Of a DNA stretch of 64,000 nt, positions 43,421-50,654 are shown one piece after another (position 1 is the stretch's first letter; each line of letters begins with the position of its first letter). The notes under the pieces were generated by a model that searched no databases, was not told the DNA's origin, and worked only from the letters and a program-made list of their open reading frames with translations. Source of the stretch: Bradyrhizobium sp. BR13661 (GTDB lineage: Bacteria; Pseudomonadota; Alphaproteobacteria; Rhizobiales; Xanthobacteraceae); assembly GCF_029892425.1 (NCBI RefSeq), contig NZ_JARXWB010000033.1, forward strand, positions 26,138 to 90,137. The letters are read 5' to 3'. A program made the position numbers and the translations under genes.

Positions 43421-44167
43421 ATGGGATTGGCTGCGACCAAGGCAAAGACGGCAGCGCCTCGACGCGAGGCCTCAAAATCGCGCGGCGGCCGGCCGACGAA
43501 GAGCGCTGCGATCGAACGCGATCAGCGGCTGATCGAGGTCGCGACCCGCCTGTTCCTCGACCGCGGTTTTGACGCCACTTCGCTCGACGCGGTGGCTGAG
43601 GCCGCCCGCGTCAGCAAGCCGACCGTCTATTCCCGTTACGGCGACAAGCGTGGGCTGTTCACCGCGGTGCTCCGCCGCGAGATTGCGCGCTGGCTTGCTC
43701 CACTGTCAGCGGCGGCCGAGACGCAGCTCGGCAACTCGTCCGACATTTCAGTCGAGCAGCGGCTGAACGAGATCGGGCGCGAGATGCTGTTGTTCACTTG
43801 CGGACCCGATGCCATGGCCTTCAGCCGCATGATGACGGCGCAGGCCATCAACTTCCCGGACGTCGCCAAGCTCGGCAAGGAAGAGGGCTGGCTGAAGGCC
43901 GTGGCGACCACCGCCCGCTTCTTCGACCGTCTGGTGGCGCAAGGCGCGCTTGATGTCGAGGATACCACGATCGCGGCGGAAGTGTTCCTCGATGTCGTCG
44001 TCGGCCATACCCACCGCATGGCGACGTTCGGCACGCCGATGGAGTTCAAGGCCGCCGAGAAGCGGATGCGTGCGGCGATCAAGCTGTTCCTGGCCGGGGC
44101 GATCGGACCCGCCGACCGAACGCAGACCGCAACAAAAGCCGCACAACGGCGCCGCCCCTCCCGCTGA
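43421..44167 (+). CDS. TetR-family transcriptional regulator
   Basis: The 248-residue protein has the TetR N-terminal helix-turn-helix (LIEVATRLFLDRGFDATSLDAVAEAARVSKPTVYSRYGDKRGLF) and a variable helical ligand domain. It is preceded by a basic N-terminal extension. It follows the patatin gene by 146 bp. The two palindromes at 41999 and 44228, before and after this pair, are its best candidate sites. Confidence 0.9.
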   Translation: MGLAATKAKTAAPRREASKSRGGRPTKSAAIERDQRLIEVATRLFLDRGFDATSLDAVAEAARVSKPTVYSRYGDKRGLFTAVLRREIARWLAPLSAAAETQLGNSSDISVEQRLNEIGREMLLFTCGPDAMAFSRMMTAQAINFPDVAKLGKEEGWLKAVATTARFFDRLVAQGALDVEDTTIAAEVFLDVVVGHTHRMATFGTPMEFKAAEKRMRAAIKLFLAGAIGPADRTQTATKAAQRRRPSR

Positions 44168-44227
44168 CATTTCCGTGAGACCGGTGATTTGTCCCCTTCG
44201 GACAATGGTCGCTTCGTTGACCATAAC

Positions 44228-44248
44228 AAAACGATACGGTATTGTTTT
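44228..44248. promoter_or_regulatory. TetR-type operator, site 2
   Basis: Half sites AAAACGATAC and GTATTGTTTT flank one central base, and the palindrome extends two bases further on each side (44226-44250). It lies between the TetR gene and the PepSY gene and 172 bp before the latter. Confidence 0.7.
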
Positions 44249-44420
44249 GTTTATAGAGCGGTGCGGGCCCTTTTTTCACCAGCCCCAAAAGAGGTCCGGG
44301 CCGCTTGGATCGCCGCGACGGGTACAGCCCGTTACGGCAGTCAGCGGCCGGCCATTGCCCGTGGCCGGCCGCGAATTCTTTACGAACATCCGGCAGACTT
44401 GTTGGCCGAGGGTTTGGACC

Positions 44421-45026
44421 ATGAGCGCGACAAGACCAGGCGTGTACGGGTTGCTGGCGATTGCCCTGTCGGGGCTGCTCGTCGCAGCGCCTGTTCGTGC
44501 AACCGTCTCGGCGGGCTCGGCACCCACCGCCCTCCACAGCGAGACAGATGGGGACGCCGCAGCGGACCGCCAGGCGGTGAGCCACGAGATCGAGCGCTTC
44601 CGCAGCTCGTCAATCTCGATCAGTCAGGCCATGGCGATTGCGGAGGCCCGCCACGCCGGCGCGACCACCGCGGATATCAGCTTTGACGGTGGTTCCGGCG
44701 TACCGGTGTACCGGGTCAAGACCCTGCATAACGACCGGATCTGGCGCTACACCGTCAACGCTGCGACCGGCGAAGTGATGGGTGGCGAGGCCGCCCTGCC
44801 CCTGGCGCAACTCGACCTCGAGGATCGCAGCAACCTCGCCGTGCTCGGCACCATCACCCATCGCCTCGCCGATGCGGTTCGCGTCGCCGAGCAGGCAGCC
44901 TCCGGCAAGGCCATCAGCGGCGGGCTGGTGCGCGAGCGCGGCCGGCTCAATTTCGCGATCGTCGTCATCAGCGGCAACGACCTCAAGGAAGTCCTGCTCG
45001 AGCCGCCGGGCGCGCGGGGCAAATAA
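44421..45026 (+). CDS. PepSY-domain periplasmic protein
   Basis: The 201-residue protein has an N-terminal hydrophobic signal-like segment (GLLAIALSGLLVAAPVRA) and a PepSY-type domain around GVPVYRVKTLHNDRIWRY and VNAATGEVMG. PepSY domains often inhibit or bind peptidases or sit on envelope proteins. The TetR-type site just upstream suggests co-regulation. No other partner gene is clear. Confidence 0.75.
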   Translation: MSATRPGVYGLLAIALSGLLVAAPVRATVSAGSAPTALHSETDGDAAADRQAVSHEIERFRSSSISISQAMAIAEARHAGATTADISFDGGSGVPVYRVKTLHNDRIWRYTVNAATGEVMGGEAALPLAQLDLEDRSNLAVLGTITHRLADAVRVAEQAASGKAISGGLVRERGRLNFAIVVISGNDLKEVLLEPPGARGK

Positions 45027-45054
45027 GGTCAGCCACAATCCCGCCCGAAAGCCA

Positions 45055-45083
45055 TTGACAGACGCCAGACTCTCCCGCATAAG
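45055..45083 (+). promoter_or_regulatory. Promoter of the asd leader
   Basis: TTGACA (45055-45060) and CATAAG (45078-45083) are 17 bp apart. A start site near 45090 would put the leader ATG (45092) at or beside the 5' end, so the leader peptide would be translated from a nearly leaderless RNA, as is known for trpL in Sinorhizobium. Confidence 0.6.
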
Positions 45084-45091
45084 TCGCCGCC

Positions 45092-45163
45092 ATGTTCACG
45101 ACCACCAAACGCACGACCAAAACCACCACGGCCTTCGGGGCCCGGGGAGGCGTGCGCGCATAG
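45092..45163 (+). CDS. Threonine-rich leader peptide of 23 residues (attenuator)
   Basis: ATG 45092 starts a frame reading MFTTTKRTTKTTTAFGARGG and ending VRA before TAG at 45161. Eight of 23 codons are Thr, in runs of three, two and three. It lies immediately before an intrinsic terminator and then asd, whose product opens threonine synthesis from aspartate semialdehyde. This is the layout of a transcription attenuator: ribosome stalling at Thr codons would block the terminator when threonine is scarce. The frame is too short for routine gene calling. Confidence 0.75.
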   Translation: MFTTTKRTTKTTTAFGARGGVRA

Positions 45164-45192
45164 TCGTCGACTAAACGCATCAAGCTTGACCG

Positions 45193-45224
45193 AAGCCCCG
45201 CCCAAGATGGTCCGGGGCTTTTTT
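45193..45224 (+). terminator. Attenuator terminator between the leader and asd
   Basis: AAGCCCCG (45193-45200) and CGGGGCTT (45213-45220) form the stem, followed by a T-run. The leader RNA has CGGGGC at 45136-45141 that can pair with GCCCCG at 45195-45200 instead, giving an alternative antiterminator. Only 31 bp lie between this terminator and the asd start, so it is not a normal end of a transcript. Confidence 0.75.
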
Positions 45225-45255
45225 GTTGTCTCAATCGATCTCAATGGAGGACACA

Positions 45256-46281
45256 GTGAGTAACGATCCCGTCGTCGCGATTGTCGGCGTCACCGGTGCG
45301 GTGGGCGCCGAATTCATCGCCACCATGGACAAGCGTGGTTTTCGCGTCGGCAAGCTCAAGGCGCTCGCCAGCGCCCGCTCCGCCGGCAAGACGGTGTCGT
45401 TCCGCGGCAAGGATGTCGTCATCGAGGAATTGACCGAGCGCGCGTTCGAAGGCGTCGACATCGCGCTGTTCTCCGCCGGCAGCGGCATCTCCAAGAAGTT
45501 CGCGCCTTTAGCGGTCAAGGCCGGCGCCGTCGTCGTCGACAACTCCTCCGCCTTCCGAATGGATCCGAACGTTCCCCTCGTCATCCCCGAGGTCAACGGC
45601 AACCGCATCCGCGACCACAAGGGCATCATTGCGAACCCGAACTGCGCCGCGATCACCGCGCTGGTGCCGCTCTGGCCGATCCATCAGAACAACCGCATCA
45701 AGCGTGTCATCATCTCGACCTATCAGGCGGCCTCCGGCGCCGGCGCGGCCGCGATGGACGAGCTCGTCGAGTCCACCCGCGCCAATCTCAACGGGCAGGT
45801 CTACACGCCGAAGGTGATGCCGCATCCCTACGCATTCAATCTCTTCAACCACAACACCGCCGTCGATCCCGACACCGGTTACAACGACGAAGAGACCAAG
45901 GTCATCAAGGAAACCCGCAAGATCTTCGAGGACGACAAGATCGCCATCGGCGTCACCTGCGTCCGCGTGCCGGTGCTGCGGGCGCACTGTGAAGCCATCA
46001 CCTTCGAATGCGAGAAGCCGATCAATGAGGACCAGGTCCGCGCCATCATGGCGCAGGCGCCGGGCGTGAAGATCGTCGATGACCGCGTGAAGAACTACTT
46101 CCCGATGCCGATCGATGCCTCGGGCCAGGACGACGTTCTGGTCGGTCGCATCCGCAAGGATCTCAGCGACCCCTCCGGGCATTCGATCTCGATGTTCGTG
46201 GCCGCAGATCAGCTGCTCAAGGGCGCGGCGCTCAACGCGGTGCAGATCGCGGAGCTGTTGCCGCAGCGGGTGATGGCGTAA
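45256..46281 (+). CDS. asd: Aspartate-semialdehyde dehydrogenase
   Basis: The 341-residue protein has the NADP Rossmann motif GVTGAVGAEF, the catalytic cysteine in NPNCAAIT and the RVPVLRAHCE region of Asd. I chose GTG 45256, five bases after GGAGG, over ATG 45244. The enzyme forms aspartate semialdehyde for threonine, methionine, lysine and diaminopimelate. The threonine-rich leader and terminator just upstream suggest threonine-dependent attenuation. Confidence 0.94.
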   Translation: MSNDPVVAIVGVTGAVGAEFIATMDKRGFRVGKLKALASARSAGKTVSFRGKDVVIEELTERAFEGVDIALFSAGSGISKKFAPLAVKAGAVVVDNSSAFRMDPNVPLVIPEVNGNRIRDHKGIIANPNCAAITALVPLWPIHQNNRIKRVIISTYQAASGAGAAAMDELVESTRANLNGQVYTPKVMPHPYAFNLFNHNTAVDPDTGYNDEETKVIKETRKIFEDDKIAIGVTCVRVPVLRAHCEAITFECEKPINEDQVRAIMAQAPGVKIVDDRVKNYFPMPIDASGQDDVLVGRIRKDLSDPSGHSISMFVAADQLLKGAALNAVQIAELLPQRVMA

Positions 46282-46297
46282 GGAGTGAGATTCGTAA

Positions 46298-46353
46298 GGG
46301 TGGGTTACGCCGAGCGGTTTGCGCTTCGCGCAATCCGCGGGGCTAACCCACCC
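46298..46353. repeat. Palindromic (REP-like) element
   Basis: GGGTGGGTTA and TAACCCACCC form the outer arms, and GCGGTTTGCGC and GCGCAATCCGC nearly complete the stem. Elements with GTGGGTTA ... TAACCCAC ends recur in Bradyrhizobium intergenic regions. It lies between convergent genes. Confidence 0.65.
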
Positions 46354-46369
46354 GACGGCAGTGTGATGG

Positions 46370-46600
46370 CTATTTGGCGGGTTCGTCCTTGCGGTCCCAG
46401 GGACGTTTGCCGTTGGCATCCTTGTCCCAGGGCCGGGCCTGCGAACTGATGCTCGCCTCGGCCTTCCTGTCTCTCTCCCGATCCGCCTTGATCTGCTCAC
46501 GAATTGAAGGCTCCGTCGGCGGAAGCGTTGTCCCGGCAACGGTTTGGGCCATGCAAGGAGAGATCGTGATGAAAAGCGCGACAAGGAAAAATTTCTTCAT
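46370..46600 (-). CDS. Small exported protein, 76 residues
   Basis: The N-terminus MKKFFLVALFITISPCMAQT is a signal peptide. The mature part is charged with two tryptophans in similar settings (RPWDKDANGK and RPWDRK). It lies below queA on the minus strand. Function unknown. Confidence 0.65.
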   Translation of the reverse strand: MKKFFLVALFITISPCMAQTVAGTTLPPTEPSIREQIKADRERDRKAEASISSQARPWDKDANGKRPWDRKDEPAK

Positions 46601-46711
46601 GACCGCTTGTAGCACAACCACGAGATTTGATCCGCGAGGTTTGTAACCCGTCAGCCCGGACAAAACGACGCGGAGCTATGCGTTCACGACAGCGTTACAG
46701 CCTTGAACGTT

Positions 46712-47785
46712 TTACGACGGCGCACGAAACAGCAGGCACGCGTCGCCATAGGAATAAAACCGGTAGCCGCTCGCAATCGCATGCGCATAGGCGCGCTGCA
46801 TCGTCTCGAGCCCCGAGAACGCCGACACCAGCATGAACAATGTCGACTTCGGCAGATGGAAATTCGTCATCAAGACATCGACCGCGCGGAAGCGGTAGCC
46901 GGGCGTGATGAAGATCGAGGTCTCGGCCGCGAACGGCTGGATGGTTCCGTCTTCGCCGGCGGCGCTTTCCAGCAACCGCAATGAGGTGGTGCCGACCGCA
47001 ATGACGCGGCCACCATTTTGTCGCGCGGCATTGAGCCGTTCCGCGGTCTCCGCCGAGATCGTGCCCCACTCGGCGTGCATCTTGTGGCCGTCGGTGTCCT
47101 CGACTTTGACCGGCAGGAAAGTCCCGGCCCCGACATGCAACGTGACTCGGTTGATGCCGATGCTACGCGCGCGCAGCGCCTGCTCCAGGGCCGGCGTAAA
47201 ATGCAGGCCCGCGGTGGGCGCTGCGACCGCGCCTTCGTTGGCCGCGAACATGGTCTGGTAGTCGGCGAGGTCCTGATCGTCGGGCGTCCGCTTGGAGGCG
47301 ATGTAGGGCGGCAGCGGCGGACTGCCGAGATCGGCGATGGCCTGATCCAGCGCCGGACCGTGAAACGAGAAGCCGAGCGTCACCTCGCCTTCCGCGCCCT
47401 TGGCCTCGACCTCGGCGTCGAGATGGCCGAGCAGGCAGACCTTGCCTTCATTGCCGAAGCGGATGCGGTCGCCGGCGACAAGCTTCTTCGCGGGCTTCAC
47501 CAGCGCCTGCCAGCGCGAGCCATCGAGGCGCTTGATCAAGGTCGCCTCGATCTTCGGCTCAGTCTCGCGGCCGATGCGGCGGCCTTTGAGCTGCGCCGCG
47601 ATCACCTTGGTATCGTTGACGACCAGCTGGTCGCCGGGCCTCAGCCATTGCGGCAGATCGGCAATGATCTGGTCGCGCAGTGCGCCGTTCTCGACGACCA
47701 GCATCTTCGCGGAGTCGCGCGGCTGCGCGGGGCGCAACGCGATGCGCTCGGGCGGCAGGTCGAAATCGAAAAGGTCGGTGCGCAT
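46712..47785 (-). CDS. queA: S-adenosylmethionine:tRNA ribosyltransferase-isomerase
   Basis: The 357-residue protein starts MRTDLFDFDLPPERIALRPA and contains GLHFTPAL, HVGAGTFLPV and NFHLPKSTLFMLVSAF, all typical of QueA. It makes epoxyqueuosine on tRNA and uses the base placed there by Tgt. The gene lies downstream of the cyclophilin genes but is separated from ppiB by a repeat. Confidence 0.95.
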   Translation of the reverse strand: MRTDLFDFDLPPERIALRPAQPRDSAKMLVVENGALRDQIIADLPQWLRPGDQLVVNDTKVIAAQLKGRRIGRETEPKIEATLIKRLDGSRWQALVKPAKKLVAGDRIRFGNEGKVCLLGHLDAEVEAKGAEGEVTLGFSFHGPALDQAIADLGSPPLPPYIASKRTPDDQDLADYQTMFAANEGAVAAPTAGLHFTPALEQALRARSIGINRVTLHVGAGTFLPVKVEDTDGHKMHAEWGTISAETAERLNAARQNGGRVIAVGTTSLRLLESAAGEDGTIQPFAAETSIFITPGYRFRAVDVLMTNFHLPKSTLFMLVSAFSGLETMQRAYAHAIASGYRFYSYGDACLLFRAPS

Positions 47786-47804
47786 GTTTCACTAGCACCG
47801 TCGT

Positions 47805-47896
47805 TCCGGACGCCGCGCCTTGAGCGCGGCGATCCGGAATCCCGAGATTGTGGCACGAGATTCCGGGTTCGCGCTTCGCGCGCCCCGGAATGACGG
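47805..47896. repeat. Intergenic repeat between queA and ppiB
   Basis: This stretch has GATTCCGGGTTCGCGCTTCG and CGCGCCCCGGAATGACG, words that recur in intergenic DNA of Bradyrhizobium and relatives. Inverted parts GAGATT...AATCTC-like pairing could form a hairpin. It holds no gene. Confidence 0.5.
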
Positions 47897-47900
47897 ATAA

Positions 47901-48365
47901 CTATTCCTTATCCGCCGCCATGCGCGCCTTGACGATCTTGTCCGGGTTCTGCACCGGCTCGCCGCGCTTGATCTTGTCGACGTTCTCCATGCCCTCGGTG
48001 ACCTTGCCCCACACCGTGTACTGGTTGTCGAGGAAGCGGGCATCATCGAAGCAGATGAAGAACTGGCTGTCGCCGGAATCCGGGCTCGCGGCGCGCGCCA
48101 TGGAGGTGGTGCCGCGCACATGCGGCTCCTTGTTGAACTCGGCCTTCAGCTTCTTGCCGGAGCCACCGGTGCCGGTGCCGTGCGGGCAGCCGGTCTGCGC
48201 CATGAAGCCCTCGATCACGCGATGGAACACGATGCCGTCGTAGAAGCCTTCGCGGACCAGCTCCTTGATGCGCGCGACATGGCCGGGCGCGAGGTCCGGG
48301 CGCATCTCGATGGTGACGGGGCCCTGCGTGGTCTCGAGGATCAATGTGTTTTCGGTGACGCTCAT
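47901..48365 (-). CDS. ppiB: Peptidyl-prolyl cis-trans isomerase, cyclophilin type, cytoplasmic
   Basis: The 154-residue protein has the cyclophilin core FHRVIEGFMAQTG (catalytic Arg) and SQFFICFDDARFLDNQYTVWG. There is no signal peptide. It overlaps the gene before it by ATGA and follows it in an operon with the exported cyclophilin and coaD. Confidence 0.93.
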   Translation of the reverse strand: MSVTENTLILETTQGPVTIEMRPDLAPGHVARIKELVREGFYDGIVFHRVIEGFMAQTGCPHGTGTGGSGKKLKAEFNKEPHVRGTTSMARAASPDSGDSQFFICFDDARFLDNQYTVWGKVTEGMENVDKIKRGEPVQNPDKIVKARMAADKE

Positions 48366-48787
48366 GCTCGTCTCTCTTGCGTTGGAGGTGAAGTCTTGTC
48401 GGGTGACGTTTTGCGGCTACGGAACTGAATCGCGAATGGACGTCCCGCGGCGGCGCCGGCCATTGCATCGGTAAATGGCACCGGCGTGCAGCGTTGCAAC
48501 GCCTCCATCACCGCGATCCGGTATTGCAGCCGGTCATTGTCGGAGGCCCCCTCGGATTCATAGGTAATCCTCGGATGGCCCAGAATGTTGCCGGACCGGT
48601 TAAAGCTCACCACGACGGTGATGTCGAGTGGGCGGGCCTTGGCAGGCGGCGGCGGCTTCCAGCAGTTCCGCAAGTGCTGGAAGATGTCCTGGATGGTGTT
48701 GACGGGCGCGTCCTCGGCGGCCGCACCGGTGATGCTGAGCAACAGCGCTGCCGCAGCGAACAGGAGCCTGTCGCCGCCGCGCGCCAT
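48362..48787 (-). CDS. Exported protein, 141 residues, TonB-C-like
   Basis: The N-terminus has a hydrophobic signal-like stretch (LLFAAAALLLSITGAAA). The body has LDITVVVSFNRSGNILGHPRITYES, a segment resembling the TonB C-terminal domain used by envelope proteins, and a single pair of cysteines (RNCW and RCTP). It lies between two cyclophilin genes. Function unknown. Confidence 0.7.
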   Translation of the reverse strand: MARGGDRLLFAAAALLLSITGAAAEDAPVNTIQDIFQHLRNCWKPPPPAKARPLDITVVVSFNRSGNILGHPRITYESEGASDNDRLQYRIAVMEALQRCTPVPFTDAMAGAAAGRPFAIQFRSRKTSPDKTSPPTQERRA

Positions 48788-48794
48788 CGTCTCG

Positions 48795-49370
48795 CTACTT
48801 GATGTCGGAGGCGACCTGCACCTTCACCATCTTGTCGGGATCGGTGACGGTACCGCCCGGCGAGCCCGCCGGCGCCTTCTTCAGCTTGTCGACCACATCC
48901 ATGCCCTGCACGACCTCGCCGACCACCGTGTACTGGCCGTCGAGGCTGCCGCCGTCGGCGAACATGATGAAGAACTGCGAGTTGGCGGTGTCGACGCTGT
49001 CGCCGCGCCGGGCCATGCCGACGATGCCGCGAGCGAAATGGACCTTGGAGAATTCCTGCTTCAGGTTCGGATATTTCGAGCCGCCCGTGCCGTTGCCGTT
49101 CTGGCCGTCGCCGGTCTGGGCCATGAAGCCGTCCATCACGCGGTGGAACGGCACGTTGTTGTAGAAGCCCTCGCGCGCCAGCTGCTTGAGACGCTCTGCG
49201 TGCTGCGGCGCTAGGTCGGTCCTGAGCTTGATGACGATACGGCCCTTGGTGGTATCGATGACGAGCGCATTGGCCTTGTCGAGATTGGCCGGCAGCTGCT
49301 GCGCCACAACAGGGACTGCACCGACAAGCGCGACGAACATCGTGGCAAGAATTGCGAGACGACGGATCAT
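48795..49370 (-). CDS. Peptidyl-prolyl cis-trans isomerase, cyclophilin type, exported
   Basis: The 191-residue protein has a signal peptide (LAILATMFVALVGAVPVVAQ) and the cyclophilin core VPFHRVMDGFMAQTGDG and SQFFIMFADGGSLDGQYTVVG. It is the periplasmic counterpart of ppiB. It starts 40 bp after coaD. Confidence 0.93.
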   Translation of the reverse strand: MIRRLAILATMFVALVGAVPVVAQQLPANLDKANALVIDTTKGRIVIKLRTDLAPQHAERLKQLAREGFYNNVPFHRVMDGFMAQTGDGQNGNGTGGSKYPNLKQEFSKVHFARGIVGMARRGDSVDTANSQFFIMFADGGSLDGQYTVVGEVVQGMDVVDKLKKAPAGSPGGTVTDPDKMVKVQVASDIK

Positions 49371-49410
49371 GGAAACTCCGGATCAGGTGAGATGAAAATG
49401 CGCGCCGTTT

Positions 49411-49905
49411 TCAGGCGAATTTGGCCTTGAGAAGGGATGCAACGAGCGGCGGGACAAAGGCCGAGACGTCTCCGCCCATGCCTGCGATCTGGCGCACCAA
49501 TGTGCCGCTAATCGGGCGGACCAGAGGTGAGGCCGGCAGAAAGACGGTTTGTACCTCAGGCACCATGGTGCCGTTCATTCCGGCGAGTTGCATCTCGTAG
49601 TCGAGGTCCTTGCCGTCGCGCAGACCCCTGATCATGATGGTCGCACCATATTTGCGGGCCGCGGTGACCGCGAGATCATCGTAGGTCACGGCCTCGAACG
49701 TGCAGCCGGCCTGGGCCGCCACTGGCCCGCAGACGTCAAGGAGCATCTTGAGCCGCTCCTCGGTCGAGAACAGCGGCTTCTTGCCGGGATGGATCCCGAC
49801 CGCGACCACCAGGCGGTCGCACAGCGGGACACTGCTCCGGACCACGTCCAGATGGCCGTTGGTGATGGGGTCGAAGGAACCTGGGTAAAAGGCAATGCGC
49901 GGCAT
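49411..49905 (-). CDS. coaD: Phosphopantetheine adenylyltransferase
   Basis: The 164-residue protein starts MPRIAFYPGSFDPITNGHLD, with the HxGH nucleotide motif TNGH, and has the ISGTLVR C-terminal motif. It makes dephospho-CoA from phosphopantetheine. A GTG at 49911 would add two residues. Confidence 0.95.
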   Translation of the reverse strand: MPRIAFYPGSFDPITNGHLDVVRSSVPLCDRLVVAVGIHPGKKPLFSTEERLKMLLDVCGPVAAQAGCTFEAVTYDDLAVTAARKYGATIMIRGLRDGKDLDYEMQLAGMNGTMVPEVQTVFLPASPLVRPISGTLVRQIAGMGGDVSAFVPPLVASLLKAKFA

Positions 49906-49991
49906 GGCCACGTCCTACCCCGCCCGGCCCTGCCCGGCAAGCCGGGCGGTTTCCCTGCCGGTTTTTGCGCCAGTCCATGTCGGAAGCACCC

Positions 49992-50028
49992 GGTTTGTTT
50001 CGTCCTCGGGGCACCACGAAACAAAACC
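49992..50028. repeat. Inverted repeat upstream of coaD
   Basis: GGTTTGTTTCGT and ACGAAACAAAACC pair with one unmatched T round a twelve-base loop. It lies 87 bp before coaD. No T-run follows on either strand, so it is more likely an RNA structure or operator than a terminator. Confidence 0.4.
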
Positions 50029-50152
50029 AGACCCCAATGAAACCATTTCCTGCATCGGCGAAGACGTCCGGAAACTGGCCATGGTTACTAATCCGGCCAA
50101 CGAACGACGGGCCGCAAACTGGGCGTAGCGGCCGCATCACAGGGGACCGTCA

Positions 50153-50410
50153 ATGATCAAGGCTCTTTCAGCGATCGCTCTTGCTGCGTGTGTTGCTGCC
50201 ACCCTCACCCTCCTGCCCGGTTTTGCACCGACCGTCGAAGCCAGCGTGCCGCAGCCGCTCGCCAAGAGCGATCGGCTCGACATCAAGACGATCGGACGGG
50301 ATTGCTCACAGCAGGCTTGGCCGAATTTCGAGGCCTCCTGCCTGCGCCGCGCCGGCACCAAGGCTCAAATCCGCGTCGCTCGCCTCGTGACTGCGGATCG
50401 CACGCCGTAG
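50153..50410 (+). CDS. Small exported protein, 85 residues
   Basis: ATG 50153 follows AGGGGACC. The N-terminus (MIKALSAIALAACVAATLTL) is a signal peptide; the mature part has two cysteines (RDCSQQ and ASCLRR) and is charged. Similar small exported proteins are frequent in rhizobia. Function unknown. Confidence 0.7.
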   Translation: MIKALSAIALAACVAATLTLLPGFAPTVEASVPQPLAKSDRLDIKTIGRDCSQQAWPNFEASCLRRAGTKAQIRVARLVTADRTP

Positions 50411-50510
50411 AGCATGACCCGGAAAAGTGCGCAGCGGTTTTCCGAAAAGGTGATGCTCAAACAATAACCTAAAGCGCGATGATGATTCATCCTGGTCTCA
50501 TCGCGCTTTA
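50410..50510. repeat. Two-part palindromic intergenic repeat
   Basis: GAGCAT (50410) pairs with ATGCTC (50453), round the words GGAAAAGTG and GGTTTTCCGAAAA; a second palindrome has TAAAGCGCGATGA and TCATCGCGCTTTA arms (50470-50510). This two-part unit is widespread between genes in Bradyrhizobium and relatives. It starts at the last base of the preceding gene's stop codon. Confidence 0.65.
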
Positions 50511-50654
50511 GCCGGTCTGTCAGCTCAGCGTCATAAACCTCTATCACCCCCAAGATAAATCTCGTGGATATTTGCGACGTGTCGTCGCAGACTGTCTGAC
50601 GCTCGCGCCCCTCGGAATGGCCCGACGGGGCGCGATCCCATTGAGGGGTCGCCA

